Position numbers and translations under genes: made by a program
The notes under the pieces: generated by a model
The model's input: only the letters and a program-made list of their open reading frames with translations
Told to the model about the DNA's origin: nothing
The model's database searches: none
Shown: positions 1-5,151 of the stretch, piece by piece
Position numbering within the stretch: position 1 is the stretch's first letter
How the letters are laid out: every line of letters starts with the position of its first letter
Assembly (NCBI GenBank): GCA_934591815.1
Contig: CAKTPV010000035.1
Span: 1 to 11,411, forward strand
Direction: 5' to 3'
From: an uncultured Oscillospiraceae bacterium
GTDB lineage: Bacteria > Bacillota > Clostridia > Oscillospirales > Oscillospiraceae
DNA length: 11,411 bases

Positions 1-223
1 GTCATGATGCGTGGGCGGGGCAACTCTTACCCGCCTCACGGACGCCACCTAAACGACGCCTTCCCCGGCCGGTGGCCTCTCCGGTTCAGACGGTCACTGC
101 TTAAGCAGCGACGGCAACAGTGTTAGTGTTGTCAGTTAATTTTAAATTGCCCGTTTTATGGCGGTCAGGCGCCGCCGCCCGCTTATCCAGCCTCCACACC
201 CCCGTCGAAACCGGTACAGCCCC
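1..223 (-). ncRNA. ssrA: tmRNA (transfer-messenger RNA), 5' part; 3' end beyond window
   Basis: tmRNA rescues stalled ribosomes: its tRNA-like end enters the A site with SmpB and its internal reading frame adds a degradation tag. On the minus strand the RNA begins at 223 with GGGGCTGTACCGGTTTCGAC, the near-invariant tmRNA 5' end (acceptor strand, D-arm-like part). A GC-rich pseudoknot-like segment follows, then an A/T-rich stretch and a short ORF closing in VAVAA and TAA at 101-103, then more GC-rich arms (100-1). Family members are about 350 nt, so the 3' tRNA half (TpsiC arm, CCA) lies left of the window. Its partner smpB is 630 bp upstream on the same strand. Identification is firm; the exact mature 5' end is inferred. 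Confidence 0.95.
101..133 (-). other. tmRNA tag-peptide reading frame (DNTNTVAVAA)
   Basis: Within tmRNA, the minus-strand frame ending at TAA (101-103) reads DNTNTVAVAA if translation resumes at GAC (131-133). I chose this resume codon because the preceding TTAACT and the following AAC/ACT/AAC pattern resemble what I recall of the Bacillus subtilis tmRNA around its GGC resume codon. The frame stays open further upstream (GGC at 149-151), so a longer tag cannot be excluded. The C-terminal hydrophobic AVAA matches known ClpXP-type degron ends such as those of streptococcal tags. Confidence 0.75.
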
Positions 224-231
224 GTATGGGA

Positions 232-257
232 CGGCGGGGAGGGGAAACTCCCCGCCG
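232..257 (-). other. Perfect 9-bp hairpin directly upstream of tmRNA 5' end
   Basis: CGGCGGGGA (232-240) pairs perfectly with TCCCCGCCG (249-257) around an 8-nt loop. On the minus strand it lies between the cyclophilin stop (281) and the tmRNA 5' end (223) and ends 8 nt before the mature RNA. No U-run follows, so it is not a canonical terminator. It may be an attenuator or a processing signal in a precursor; this is inference. I found no convincing promoter for tmRNA between 224 and 280. Confidence 0.55.
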
Positions 258-280
258 GTGTACATGCTGTGAACTGTGTT

Positions 281-823
281 TTATCTCCGGAACGGATCGG
301 CCAGCTTCTCCGGCTCCGGGTACGTCTCGCCGTGTGTATCCACCGTGACCTTGGCCATGACCTGATCCTTCTTGGGCTTGTTGGTCATCATGTTCCGGGG
401 CTGGTTGACGATGCGATCCACCACATCCATGCCGTCCATCACGCAGCCGAAAGCGGCGTACTGCCCATCCAGATGGGGCGCGTCCTTGTGCATGATGAAG
501 AACTGGCTGCCGGCGGAGTCCATGGCCTGCGCACGGGCCATGCTCAGCACGCCTCTGGTATGGCGCAGGTCGTTGCTGACGCCATTGGCATCGAACTCGC
601 CCTTGATGCAGTAGCCGGGGCCGCCCATGCCGTTTCCGTCGGGGCAGCCGCCCTGGATCATAAAGCCGGGGATGACGCGGTGGAAGATCAGGCCGTCGTA
701 GAACCCTGCGTTTGCCAGTGAGATAAAGTTGTACACGCTCTGAGGCGCGATGTCGGGATACAGCTCGCAGGTGATGATGCCGCCGTCCTGCATCTCGATG
801 GTGACGATAGGATTATTTGCCAT
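281..823 (-). CDS. Cyclophilin-type peptidyl-prolyl cis-trans isomerase
   Basis: This 180-residue protein catalyses cis-trans isomerisation of prolyl peptide bonds. It has no signal peptide, so it should be cytoplasmic. The cyclophilin fold is clear: FHRVIPGFMIQGG (residues 47-59, with the catalytic Arg at 49), AGSQFFI (104-110) and LDGQYAAFG (118-126). The position corresponding to human cyclophilin A Trp121 is His117, as in many bacterial members with weak cyclosporin binding. The start at 823 is supported by AGAGGAAA (829-836) 5 nt upstream. It lies 27 bp after the smpB stop, so the two are probably co-transcribed, with tmRNA next. The last 15 residues form a short, poorly conserved tail. 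Confidence 0.93.
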   Translation of the reverse strand: MANNPIVTIEMQDGGIITCELYPDIAPQSVYNFISLANAGFYDGLIFHRVIPGFMIQGGCPDGNGMGGPGYCIKGEFDANGVSNDLRHTRGVLSMARAQAMDSAGSQFFIMHKDAPHLDGQYAAFGCVMDGMDVVDRIVNQPRNMMTNKPKKDQVMAKVTVDTHGETYPEPEKLADPFRR

Positions 824-850
824 AACCGTTTCCTCTTTTCTGTCGTTGTG

Positions 851-1318
851 TCAGCCGCGGTTCTTCTCCCGCATGGCGCGTTCCATCTCCCGCTTGGCGT
901 CCCGCTTCGCCACGGCGTCCCGCTTGTCGTAGGTCTTTTTGCCCTTGCACAGCCCTACCTCCACCTTGACACGGGAGTTCTTGAAGTAGACGGACAGCGG
1001 GATCAGGGCATAGCCGTCCTGCTTCTGCAGGTCGTGGAGCTTCCGGATCTCCCGCTTGTGCAGTAAAAGACGCTTGGGACGATCCGGGTCGCGGTTGAAG
1101 ATGTTGCCCTGCTCGTAGGGCGATATGTGCAGGCTGTACGCGTAGATCTCCCCGTCCTTGGCCACGCAGAAGGAGTCCTTCAGGTTCAGCGCGCCGTTGC
1201 GGATGGATTTGACCTCTGTGCCAAACAGCTCGATACCGGCCTCGTAGCGGTCCTCCACGAAATAGTCATGATGGGCCTTGCGGTTCTGTGCAGCGAGTTT
1301 GATGCCGGACTTTTCCAT
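851..1318 (-). CDS. smpB: SsrA-binding protein SmpB
   Basis: SmpB binds the tRNA-like domain of tmRNA and delivers it to stalled ribosomes. The 155-residue protein has the family length and motifs: [20 protein letters not shown] (residues 12-31) leading into [20 protein letters not shown] (80-91), and GKKTYDKRD (126-134) followed by the basic, alanine-rich C-terminal tail that enters the mRNA channel. Start ATG 1316-1318 follows AGGAGG (minus strand, 1325-1330). It is first in a minus-strand cluster with a cyclophilin and ssrA, so protein and RNA partner are encoded together. A consensus promoter lies 30-58 nt upstream of the start. Confidence 0.97.
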   Translation of the reverse strand: MEKSGIKLAAQNRKAHHDYFVEDRYEAGIELFGTEVKSIRNGALNLKDSFCVAKDGEIYAYSLHISPYEQGNIFNRDPDRPKRLLLHKREIRKLHDLQKQDGYALIPLSVYFKNSRVKVEVGLCKGKKTYDKRDAVAKRDAKREMERAMREKNRG

Positions 1319-1347
1319 GGTGGGCCTCCTTTCCGGATTTAGGAGGG

Positions 1348-1376
1348 ATTATACCACATTTCGCACCGGGACGCAA
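1348..1376 (-). promoter_or_regulatory. SigA-type promoter of smpB
   Basis: On the minus strand TTGCGT (1371-1376) and TATAAT (1348-1353) are separated by exactly 17 bp. The -10 is a perfect consensus and the -35 matches 4 of 6. Transcription should start near 1341 and read smpB with a short leader containing AGGAGG. Confidence 0.85.
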
Positions 1377-1420
1377 GAGGTGCATCGTCAGGTATTTTGC
1401 TGGTATTTTGCCGCAGGATG

Positions 1421-1429
1421 TGCTATACT
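1421..1429 (+). promoter_or_regulatory. Extended -10 promoter of the Nudix gene
   Basis: TGC-TATACT gives an extended -10 (TG at 1421-1422, TATACT at 1424-1429). No good -35 hexamer sits at 16-18 bp, which is compatible with an extended -10 promoter. Transcription would start near 1436, leaving a leader of about 23 nt before the ATG at 1459. It is divergent from the smpB promoter with about 45 bp between the -35 of one and the -10 of the other. Confidence 0.65.
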
Positions 1430-1458
1430 GCGAAAAAACAACGGAAGGAGCGTTCCGC

Positions 1459-1995
1459 ATGGAACTGACTGAAAAAACCATCGACAGCCGCGAGATATTC
1501 AAGGGCCGTATTCTCCGCGTGCGGCTGGACACCGTGCGCCTCCCCAACGGCAAGGAGGGTATCCGCGAGGTAGTGGAGCACCCCGGCGGCGTAGCGATCC
1601 TGGCCATCGACAGCGAGGACCGCGTACTGCTGGTGCGCCAGTACCGCTATCCCTTCGAGTGTGTCATGACGGAGGTTCCCGCCGGCAAGCGGGAGCCGGG
1701 GGAGCCGCCGTTCATTACCGCCCAGCGGGAGCTGCAGGAGGAGGTAGGCGCCACCGCCGACACATGGACGGAGCTGGGAACGCTCATTCCCTCACCGGGC
1801 TGCTACGGTGAGACGCTGTACCTCTATATGGCGCAGGATCTCCACTTCGGCGCCACCCACCCGGATGAGGACGAGTTTCTGGAGCCGCTGCGCGTCCCGC
1901 TGGACGAGGCGGTACGCCTGTGCATGGACGGCACACTGACCGACGCCAAAACGGTGGCCGCCATCCTGAAGGGCAAAATTCTCCGGGAGCAGTAA
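1459..1995 (+). CDS. nudF: Nudix hydrolase, ADP-ribose pyrophosphatase type
   Basis: It probably hydrolyses ADP-ribose to AMP and ribose 5-phosphate in the cytoplasm, clearing NAD turnover products. The full Nudix box G-x5-E-x7-REL-x-EE-x-G is present at residues 76-97 (GKREPGE through RELQEEVG), with the metal-binding glutamates at 91, 94 and 95. The SPG at 112-114, about 15 residues after the box, is typical of ADP-ribose pyrophosphatases, as are the upstream VEHPGGVAIL and VRQYRYPFE segments. I chose ATG 1459 (178 residues) over the in-frame ATG at 1408 because AAGGAG (1445-1450) precedes it by 8 nt and 1408 lies upstream of the promoter -10. No terminator follows, so it may be co-transcribed with the next gene. 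Confidence 0.9.
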   Translation: MELTEKTIDSREIFKGRILRVRLDTVRLPNGKEGIREVVEHPGGVAILAIDSEDRVLLVRQYRYPFECVMTEVPAGKREPGEPPFITAQRELQEEVGATADTWTELGTLIPSPGCYGETLYLYMAQDLHFGATHPDEDEFLEPLRVPLDEAVRLCMDGTLTDAKTVAAILKGKILREQ

Positions 1996-2005
1996 CGGAA
2001 AAGCC

Positions 2006-2034
2006 TTGTATTTCCACACTGGATACGATACACT
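2006..2034 (+). promoter_or_regulatory. Weak candidate promoter before small membrane protein
   Basis: TTGTAT (2006-2011) and TACACT (2029-2034) are spaced 17 bp apart, but match consensus only 3 of 6 and 4 of 6. A short inverted repeat GGCGG/CCGCC (2042-2046/2052-2056) sits just before the ribosome binding site. This could be an internal promoter or chance. Confidence 0.3.
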
Positions 2035-2073
2035 GACAACAGGCGGCCCACCCGCCGGGGGAGGTAGAGAGAT

Positions 2074-2325
2074 ATGTCCATGAATACGAAGAAAAATATC
2101 GCCATCGTTCTGCTGGTGCTGTCCATGCTGCTGTGGGTGCTGCGGAAGCTCAATGTTCTGTACATACCGGGTCTGAGCATGATCCTTCTGGCGCTGAGCA
2201 TGGCGCTGGTGGGCGTGATGATGTTCCAGCTCAAGCAGAAAAAGAAGCTGGCCGGCACCCTGATCGTGGCCTTCGGCCTGCTGTGCGTCGTGGTGGCCAT
2301 TATGGAGATCAAGGGCTCCTTCTGA
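2074..2325 (+). CDS. Small three-helix membrane protein of unknown function
   Basis: I do not recognise this 83-residue protein. It begins with a short basic segment (NTKKN). Three hydrophobic stretches follow at about residues 8-23, 29-52 and 59-76, with a basic loop (KQKKKK-like, 54-58) between the second and third, implying a small integral membrane protein. ATG 2074 is supported by GGGGGAGG (2057-2064) at ideal spacing; ATG 2080 is an in-frame alternative with poorer spacing. It follows the Nudix gene by 78 bp in the same direction without an intervening terminator. Its function cannot be inferred from the neighbours. Confidence 0.75.
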   Translation: MSMNTKKNIAIVLLVLSMLLWVLRKLNVLYIPGLSMILLALSMALVGVMMFQLKQKKKLAGTLIVAFGLLCVVVAIMEIKGSF

Positions 2326-2340
2326 GTGCCTGACCGCCCA

Positions 2341-2369
2341 TTATCGCCAGCCCGAACACCTATTATAAA
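2341..2369 (+). promoter_or_regulatory. Candidate promoter of the small-ORF/RNA cassette
   Basis: TTATCG (2341-2346) and TATAAA (2364-2369) are separated by 17 bp. The -10 is good and the -35 weak (3 of 6). It lies just upstream of the leader hairpin at 2378-2393 and the 41-codon ORF, so it could start a separate transcript running to the terminator-like stem at 2666-2695. Confidence 0.45.
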
Positions 2370-2377
2370 TGTAAGGC

Positions 2378-2393
2378 AGGGGTGCAAGCCCCT
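2378..2393 (+). promoter_or_regulatory. Leader hairpin upstream of 41-codon ORF
   Basis: AGGGG (2378-2382) and CCCCT (2389-2393) form a 5-bp stem with loop TGCAAG, 5 nt before the ribosome binding site AAGGAAG (2399-2405). The adjacent GTAAGGC (2371-2377) is repeated at 2631-2637 and complementary to 2599-2605, so leader and 3' structure could interact. Confidence 0.5.
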
Positions 2394-2412
2394 AACGAAA
2401 GGAAGTGAGGAC

Positions 2413-2538
2413 ATGGCCGAGGGCATGACCAACGCGGAGTTTAACGCATTTTTGGAAACGCTGGCCCAGCTGATCGAAGCGAAAGCGGTGACACCGGAAG
2501 AAGCGGCCCAGATCGTCCGAGCGGCGAAGGCCAAATAA
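2413..2538 (+). CDS. 41-residue helical protein, unknown function
   Basis: I do not recognise a named family. The protein is short, charged and alanine-rich, with two probable helices: about residues 6-25 (MTNAEFNAFLETLAQLIEAK) and 27-40 (TPEEAAQIVRAAKA, with TPEE as a helix cap). It has no membrane segment or signal peptide. ATG 2413 has AAGGAAG (2399-2405) 7 nt upstream. The frame is open back to 2326, but the upstream codons span the putative promoter and leader hairpin, so the longer form is unlikely; ATG 2425 is another possible start. The stop TAA (2536-2538) lies 3 nt before an extended structured non-coding region. Coding status is likely because of the good Shine-Dalgarno and protein-like composition, but unproven. 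Confidence 0.6.
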   Translation: MAEGMTNAEFNAFLETLAQLIEAKAVTPEEAAQIVRAAKAK

Positions 2539-2541
2539 AAA

Positions 2542-2576
2542 GAGTAGCGGCCCACCTACCACAGCAGCCGCTACTC
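2542..2576 (-). terminator. 10-bp hairpin; Rho-independent terminator shape on minus strand
   Basis: GAGTAGCGGC (2542-2551) and GCCGCTACTC (2567-2576) pair perfectly around a 15-nt loop. Read on the minus strand the stem is followed by TTTTTATTT (2541-2533), a proper U-run. On the plus strand the next bases are ACACCCC, so it is not a terminator in that direction. No minus-strand gene is visible to its right, so it either stops antisense transcripts or acts as structure in the plus-strand RNA. Confidence 0.6.
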
Positions 2577-2695
2577 ACACCCCAAAGGCGAGCGGGAAGC
2601 CTTACCCCCGCCGCCTTGATTGTAACCCATGTAAGGCGAAAAATCAAGGAGGACAGAGGACTGTAAAAGAGAGACGGCTTCCGCCGTCTCTCTTT
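2542..2695 (+). ncRNA. Candidate structured RNA 3' of the 41-codon ORF (pseudoknot-forming)
   Basis: Between the small ORF and panT, 154 nt are filled with complementary segments. Hairpin A is 2542-2551/2567-2576 (10 bp). Hairpin B is AAGGCG (2585-2590) plus GCGGG (2592-2596) pairing CCCGC (2607-2611) plus CGCCTT (2612-2617): 11 bp with one bulged A. The loop of B contains GCCTTAC (2599-2605), perfectly complementary to GTAAGGC (2631-2637), giving an H-type pseudoknot. An alternative stem CCTTGATT/AATCAAGG (2614-2621/2642-2649) competes with B. Hairpin C (2666-2678/2683-2695) is 13 bp. I match it to no known RNA family. It could be a 3'UTR element, an independent small RNA or part of a mobile repeat. 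Confidence 0.5.
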
Positions 2696-2700
2696 GCGTT
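2666..2700 (+). terminator. Perfect 13-bp stem-loop, terminator-like in both directions
   Basis: AAAGAGAGACGGC (2666-2678) and GCCGTCTCTCTTT (2683-2695) form an uninterrupted stem with a TTCC tetraloop. On the plus strand the stem ends in TTT and GCGTTTTC follows; on the minus strand it ends in TCTTTTAC. It probably ends the plus-strand cassette transcript before panT. Confidence 0.7.
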
Positions 2701-2782
2701 TTCTCCGCCGTCTGCCCCCCCGCATTTGACAATTTTTTGACGATCCCGCCAAATCCCGCCATGTCCCTGATCCCGTAAATTG

Positions 2783-2804
2783 TTGCAAATTTTCTCTTGC
2801 AAAT
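2783..2804 (+). repeat. Direct repeat TTGCAAAT x2 at the panT promoter
   Basis: TTGCAAAT occurs at 2783-2790 and again at 2797-2804, 14 bp apart start to start. The second copy contains the -35 hexamer TTGCAA of the panT promoter. The placement suggests a possible operator, but two 8-mers in an A/T-rich promoter could be chance. Confidence 0.4.
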
Positions 2805-2824
2805 GGAGAAAAATATAGTATCAT
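2797..2824 (+). promoter_or_regulatory. Promoter of panT-coaX
   Basis: TTGCAA (2797-2802) and TATCAT (2819-2824) are spaced 16 bp apart, inside the only A/T-rich stretch of this intergenic region. TATAAG (2824-2829) is an alternative -10 with poor spacing. The leader would be only about 40 nt, too short for a typical riboswitch, so riboswitch control is unlikely. Confidence 0.6.
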
Positions 2825-2873
2825 ATAAGCGCGCCGCACTCTGCTGGACGGAGGCGGCAGCAGGAGGTAACAT

Positions 2874-3527
2874 ATGAATAACGAAACGAAACGCACGAAA
2901 ATTTCCGTGCAGGACATGGTGCAGCTGTCTGTGCTCATCGCCATCCTTCTTCTTCTGGAGCTGACGGGTCTCGGCATGATCAAGACCGCCGGTCTGGAGA
3001 TCACCATTATGTTGGTGCCCGTCATCGTGGGCGCCATCGTCATGGGTCCCGCCGCCGGTGCGCTGCTGGGCGGTGTGTTCGGCCTGATCAGCTTCTGGGA
3101 GTGCTTCGGCAAGAGCGCCTTCGGCGTGGTGCTGATGGGCATCAACCCCATCTTCACCTTCCTTGTCTGCGTTCCCACCCGCATCCTGGCCGGCTGGATC
3201 TGCGGTCTGGTGTTCAAGGGTCTGAGCAAGCTGGACAAGAGCAACCTGTGGTCCTTCGGTGCCGCCGGCCTGTGCGGCGCGCTGAGCAACACCGCGCTGT
3301 TCATGTCCACTCTGTGCCTGTTCTTCTACCGCACCGACTTCATTCAGGGCTTTGTGGAGGCGCTGGGCAGCGCCAACCCGTTCCTGTTCATCATCGCCTT
3401 TGTGGGCATCAACGGTCTGGTGGAGGCCATCGTGTGCTTCTTCACCGGCGCTGTGATCGCCAAGGCCGTGGTGTTCAGCCGCGGCAAGCTGGCTGCCCGC
3501 AAGACCGCCGTGCAGAACGGAAAGTGA
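2874..3527 (+). CDS. panT: ECF transporter S component, probable pantothenate transporter PanT
   Basis: This 217-residue membrane protein is probably the substrate-binding S subunit of an energy-coupling factor vitamin transporter, working with EcfA, EcfA' and EcfT encoded elsewhere. About six hydrophobic segments are visible (roughly residues 16-32, 42-60, 62-76, 83-103, 127-150 and 170-200). The small-residue-rich helices (VIVGAIVMGPAAGALLGGVFG, near 50-70) are typical of S components, as is the basic C-terminal tail. Start ATG 2874 follows AGGAGG (2862-2867). The stop lies 10 bp before coaX, whose product phosphorylates pantothenate, so pantothenate is the likely substrate. The ECF fold is well supported; the substrate is inferred from context. 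Confidence 0.8.
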   Translation: MNNETKRTKISVQDMVQLSVLIAILLLLELTGLGMIKTAGLEITIMLVPVIVGAIVMGPAAGALLGGVFGLISFWECFGKSAFGVVLMGINPIFTFLVCVPTRILAGWICGLVFKGLSKLDKSNLWSFGAAGLCGALSNTALFMSTLCLFFYRTDFIQGFVEALGSANPFLFIIAFVGINGLVEAIVCFFTGAVIAKAVVFSRGKLAARKTAVQNGK

Positions 3528-3537
3528 GGTAACGACC

Positions 3538-4302
3538 ATGCTCCTTGCGCTGGACATTGGAAACACCCATATCGTCATGGGCTGCATGGAGGGCCGGACT
3601 ATTCGGTATCTCTGCCGCATGGCCACGAATCGTGTGACCACCGGTGCGGAGTATGCCGTGACCATGAGCCGTCTGCTGGAGTTTGCCCATATCGCACCGG
3701 ACGCCATTGACGGTGCGATCATCTCCTCGGTCGTGCCGCAGGTGACCCGCTCTCTGTCCGCGGCGGTAAAGATGCTGACCGGCGTCGTCCCCCTTGTGGC
3801 GGACAACACCATCCGCTCCGACCTGACGGTACGGATCGACGATCCCGCCACACTGGGCAGTGACCTGCTGGTGGCGGCCGTCGGCGCGCTGGATCTCTAC
3901 CAGCCGCCCCTGATCATCATCGACATGGGTACCGCCACCACCGTAACGGTGGTGGACGCTGACGGCGCGTTTCGCGGCGGCGCTATCATCCCCGGCGTTC
4001 AGCTCTCGCTGTCTGCGCTGGCGTCCAACACGTCGCTGCTGCCCAGCATTTCGCTGGACGCGCCCCCCAAGGCCATTGGCACCAACACGGTGGACTGCAT
4101 GAAGAGCGGCAGCATTCTGGGCACCGCCCTGCTGCTGGACGGCATGATCGACCGCATGGAAGCCGAGCTGGGGCAGAAGGCCACCGTGGTGGCTACCGGC
4201 GGACTGGCCCGCTGCATTGTCCCCATCTGCCAGCATGAGATCCTGCTCAACGAGGATCTGCTGCTGAACGGGCTGGCTGTGCTGTACGAAAAGAACAAAT
4301 AA
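3538..4302 (+). CDS. coaX: Type III pantothenate kinase
   Basis: CoaX phosphorylates pantothenate with ATP, the first step of coenzyme A synthesis. The 254-residue length fits. Motifs in order: DIGNTH (residues 6-11, phosphate-binding, catalytic Asp6), ISSVVP (62-67), a GSDL segment (107-110), DMGTATT (129-135), GGAIIPG (147-153), GTNTV (181-185) and ATGGLA (219-224). The 107-110 segment is usually GADR in this family; here the Arg is Leu, while the Asp (109) is kept. The ribosome binding site is weak (GAGGT overlapping the panT stop), suggesting translational coupling to panT 10 bp upstream. Transport and phosphorylation of the same vitamin are thus linked, and the transcript ends at a strong terminator. 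Confidence 0.95.
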   Translation: MLLALDIGNTHIVMGCMEGRTIRYLCRMATNRVTTGAEYAVTMSRLLEFAHIAPDAIDGAIISSVVPQVTRSLSAAVKMLTGVVPLVADNTIRSDLTVRIDDPATLGSDLLVAAVGALDLYQPPLIIIDMGTATTVTVVDADGAFRGGAIIPGVQLSLSALASNTSLLPSISLDAPPKAIGTNTVDCMKSGSILGTALLLDGMIDRMEAELGQKATVVATGGLARCIVPICQHEILLNEDLLLNGLAVLYEKNK

Positions 4303-4305
4303 ACA

Positions 4306-4346
4306 AAAAAGATATCCCGCACCTTTTCGGTGCGGGATATCTTTTT
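4306..4346. terminator. Strong bidirectional terminator between coaX and the phage module
   Basis: GATATCCCGCACC (4311-4323) pairs with GGTGCGGGATATC (4329-4341) around loop TTTTC. Flanking A5 (4306-4310) and T5 (4342-4346) extend the stem to 18 bp and give a U-run on both strands. It ends coaX from the left and the endolysin gene (stop at 4351) from the right. Confidence 0.92.
4323..4337 (+). repeat. 15-bp direct repeat, left copy (candidate att-like)
   Basis: CTTTTCGGTGCGGGA here is identical to 7661-7675, near the other edge of the phage module and 3338 bp away. The match extends leftwards to GCAC with a one-base gap. This copy forms the loop and right arm of the coaX terminator, whose stem symmetry runs beyond the repeat; that argues against a recombination junction exactly here. 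Confidence 0.45.
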
Positions 4347-4350
4347 CACC

Positions 4351-5151
4351 TTACTGTCCCAGCAATTTCCCCCAAGTCCCCTTCCCGGCGATGCCGTCAG
4401 AGCCGAGGCCGTACTTGGTCTGGAACTTCTTCAGCGCCGTCTCCGTGCCGCTGCCGAAGTCGCCGTCCGCACCGGCAGAGCCGCAGGAAAAGCCGTAGGC
4501 GATCAGCGCCGCTTGCAGGGTCTTCACGTCCGCGCCCGCCATGCCGCGCTTGAGCATCCGCACCTGCATGAGCAGCGTCGTGTCCTTCTCGGCGGGCACC
4601 GGCACCGGCGCGTTTTCGCTCTCCACAAAGGGTACGCCCAGCGCCGCGCACAGACCCTTGGCGATAGTCTCGCCGATCAGGGTGGTGTTGTCGATGATCC
4701 ACTGGGCAACACTGGGAACATCGTGGAAGTCCGTCTCGATATACACCGTCGTGGCGACAGGGTACTTCACCTCGTACAGTGCGGGATACGCCCGGATGAC
4801 ATCCGGCGCACCCGGCGTCACAGGCCCCAGCACATCCAGCACCGCCTGACACGCCTTGTACCCGGCGCTGTTCCGGTCGCCGCTGAAGCAAAACAGGTGC
4901 GTACCGCTGGCCTTGCCGTTGCAGGCGTTGGAATGGATGGGGACATGCAGGTCAGCCTTGAAGCGGTTGGACGCCGCCACACGGTTCTGCATGGTGTCGT
5001 ACTGCCCCAGCATCACCTCCACGCCGGAGCGCTCCAGAGCGGCCTTGCAAGCCTCAGCAATGCGTCCGCACTGGATGGCCTCGGTGGTGTCGCCCACCGC
5101 GTAGGTGTTGCGCCGCTGGTCGCTGGGGGACAGATACACCCGCTTAGCCAT
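4351..5151 (-). CDS. Phage endolysin: N-acetylmuramoyl-L-alanine amidase with peptidoglycan-binding domain
   Basis: The protein probably cleaves the MurNAc-L-Ala bond of peptidoglycan at the end of phage infection. Residues 1-172 form an amidase_3-like domain with the conserved segments PIHSNAC (71-77, His73) and YIETDFHD (137-144, Glu139). The usual DPGHGG at the N-terminus is replaced by YLSPSDQRRNTYAVG, a variant I associate with clostridial amidases, so the metal ligands may differ. A proline-rich linker (182-188) leads to a PG_binding_1 domain (203-262, VKTLQAALIAYGF, DGDFGSGTETALKKFQ). ATG 5151 (266 residues) is chosen over the longer frame to 5283 because AAGGAGG lies at 5161-5167 and the extension merely overlaps the holin gene. 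The start overlaps the holin by 8 bp. Confidence 0.9.
   Translation of the reverse strand: MAKRVYLSPSDQRRNTYAVGDTTEAIQCGRIAEACKAALERSGVEVMLGQYDTMQNRVAASNRFKADLHVPIHSNACNGKASGTHLFCFSGDRNSAGYKACQAVLDVLGPVTPGAPDVIRAYPALYEVKYPVATTVYIETDFHDVPSVAQWIIDNTTLIGETIAKGLCAALGVPFVESENAPVPVPAEKDTTLLMQVRMLKRGMAGADVKTLQAALIAYGFSCGSAGADGDFGSGTETALKKFQTKYGLGSDGIAGKGTWGKLLGQ

Noticed and set aside
2413..2700. Retron or omega-RNA/TnpB-type system in the small-ORF cassette
   Set aside because: No reverse transcriptase, TnpB or IscB gene is adjacent, and no terminal inverted repeats or target-site duplication could be seen.
2830..2873. Riboswitch before panT
   Set aside because: Only about 44 nt separate the predicted start from the ATG, too little for a known aptamer.
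2571..3851. Long minus-strand frame (426 codons) opposite panT-coaX
   Set aside because: It is antisense to two well-identified genes, is low-complexity (His/Gln/Ala/Gly rich) and has no family motif; a shadow of high-GC codon use.
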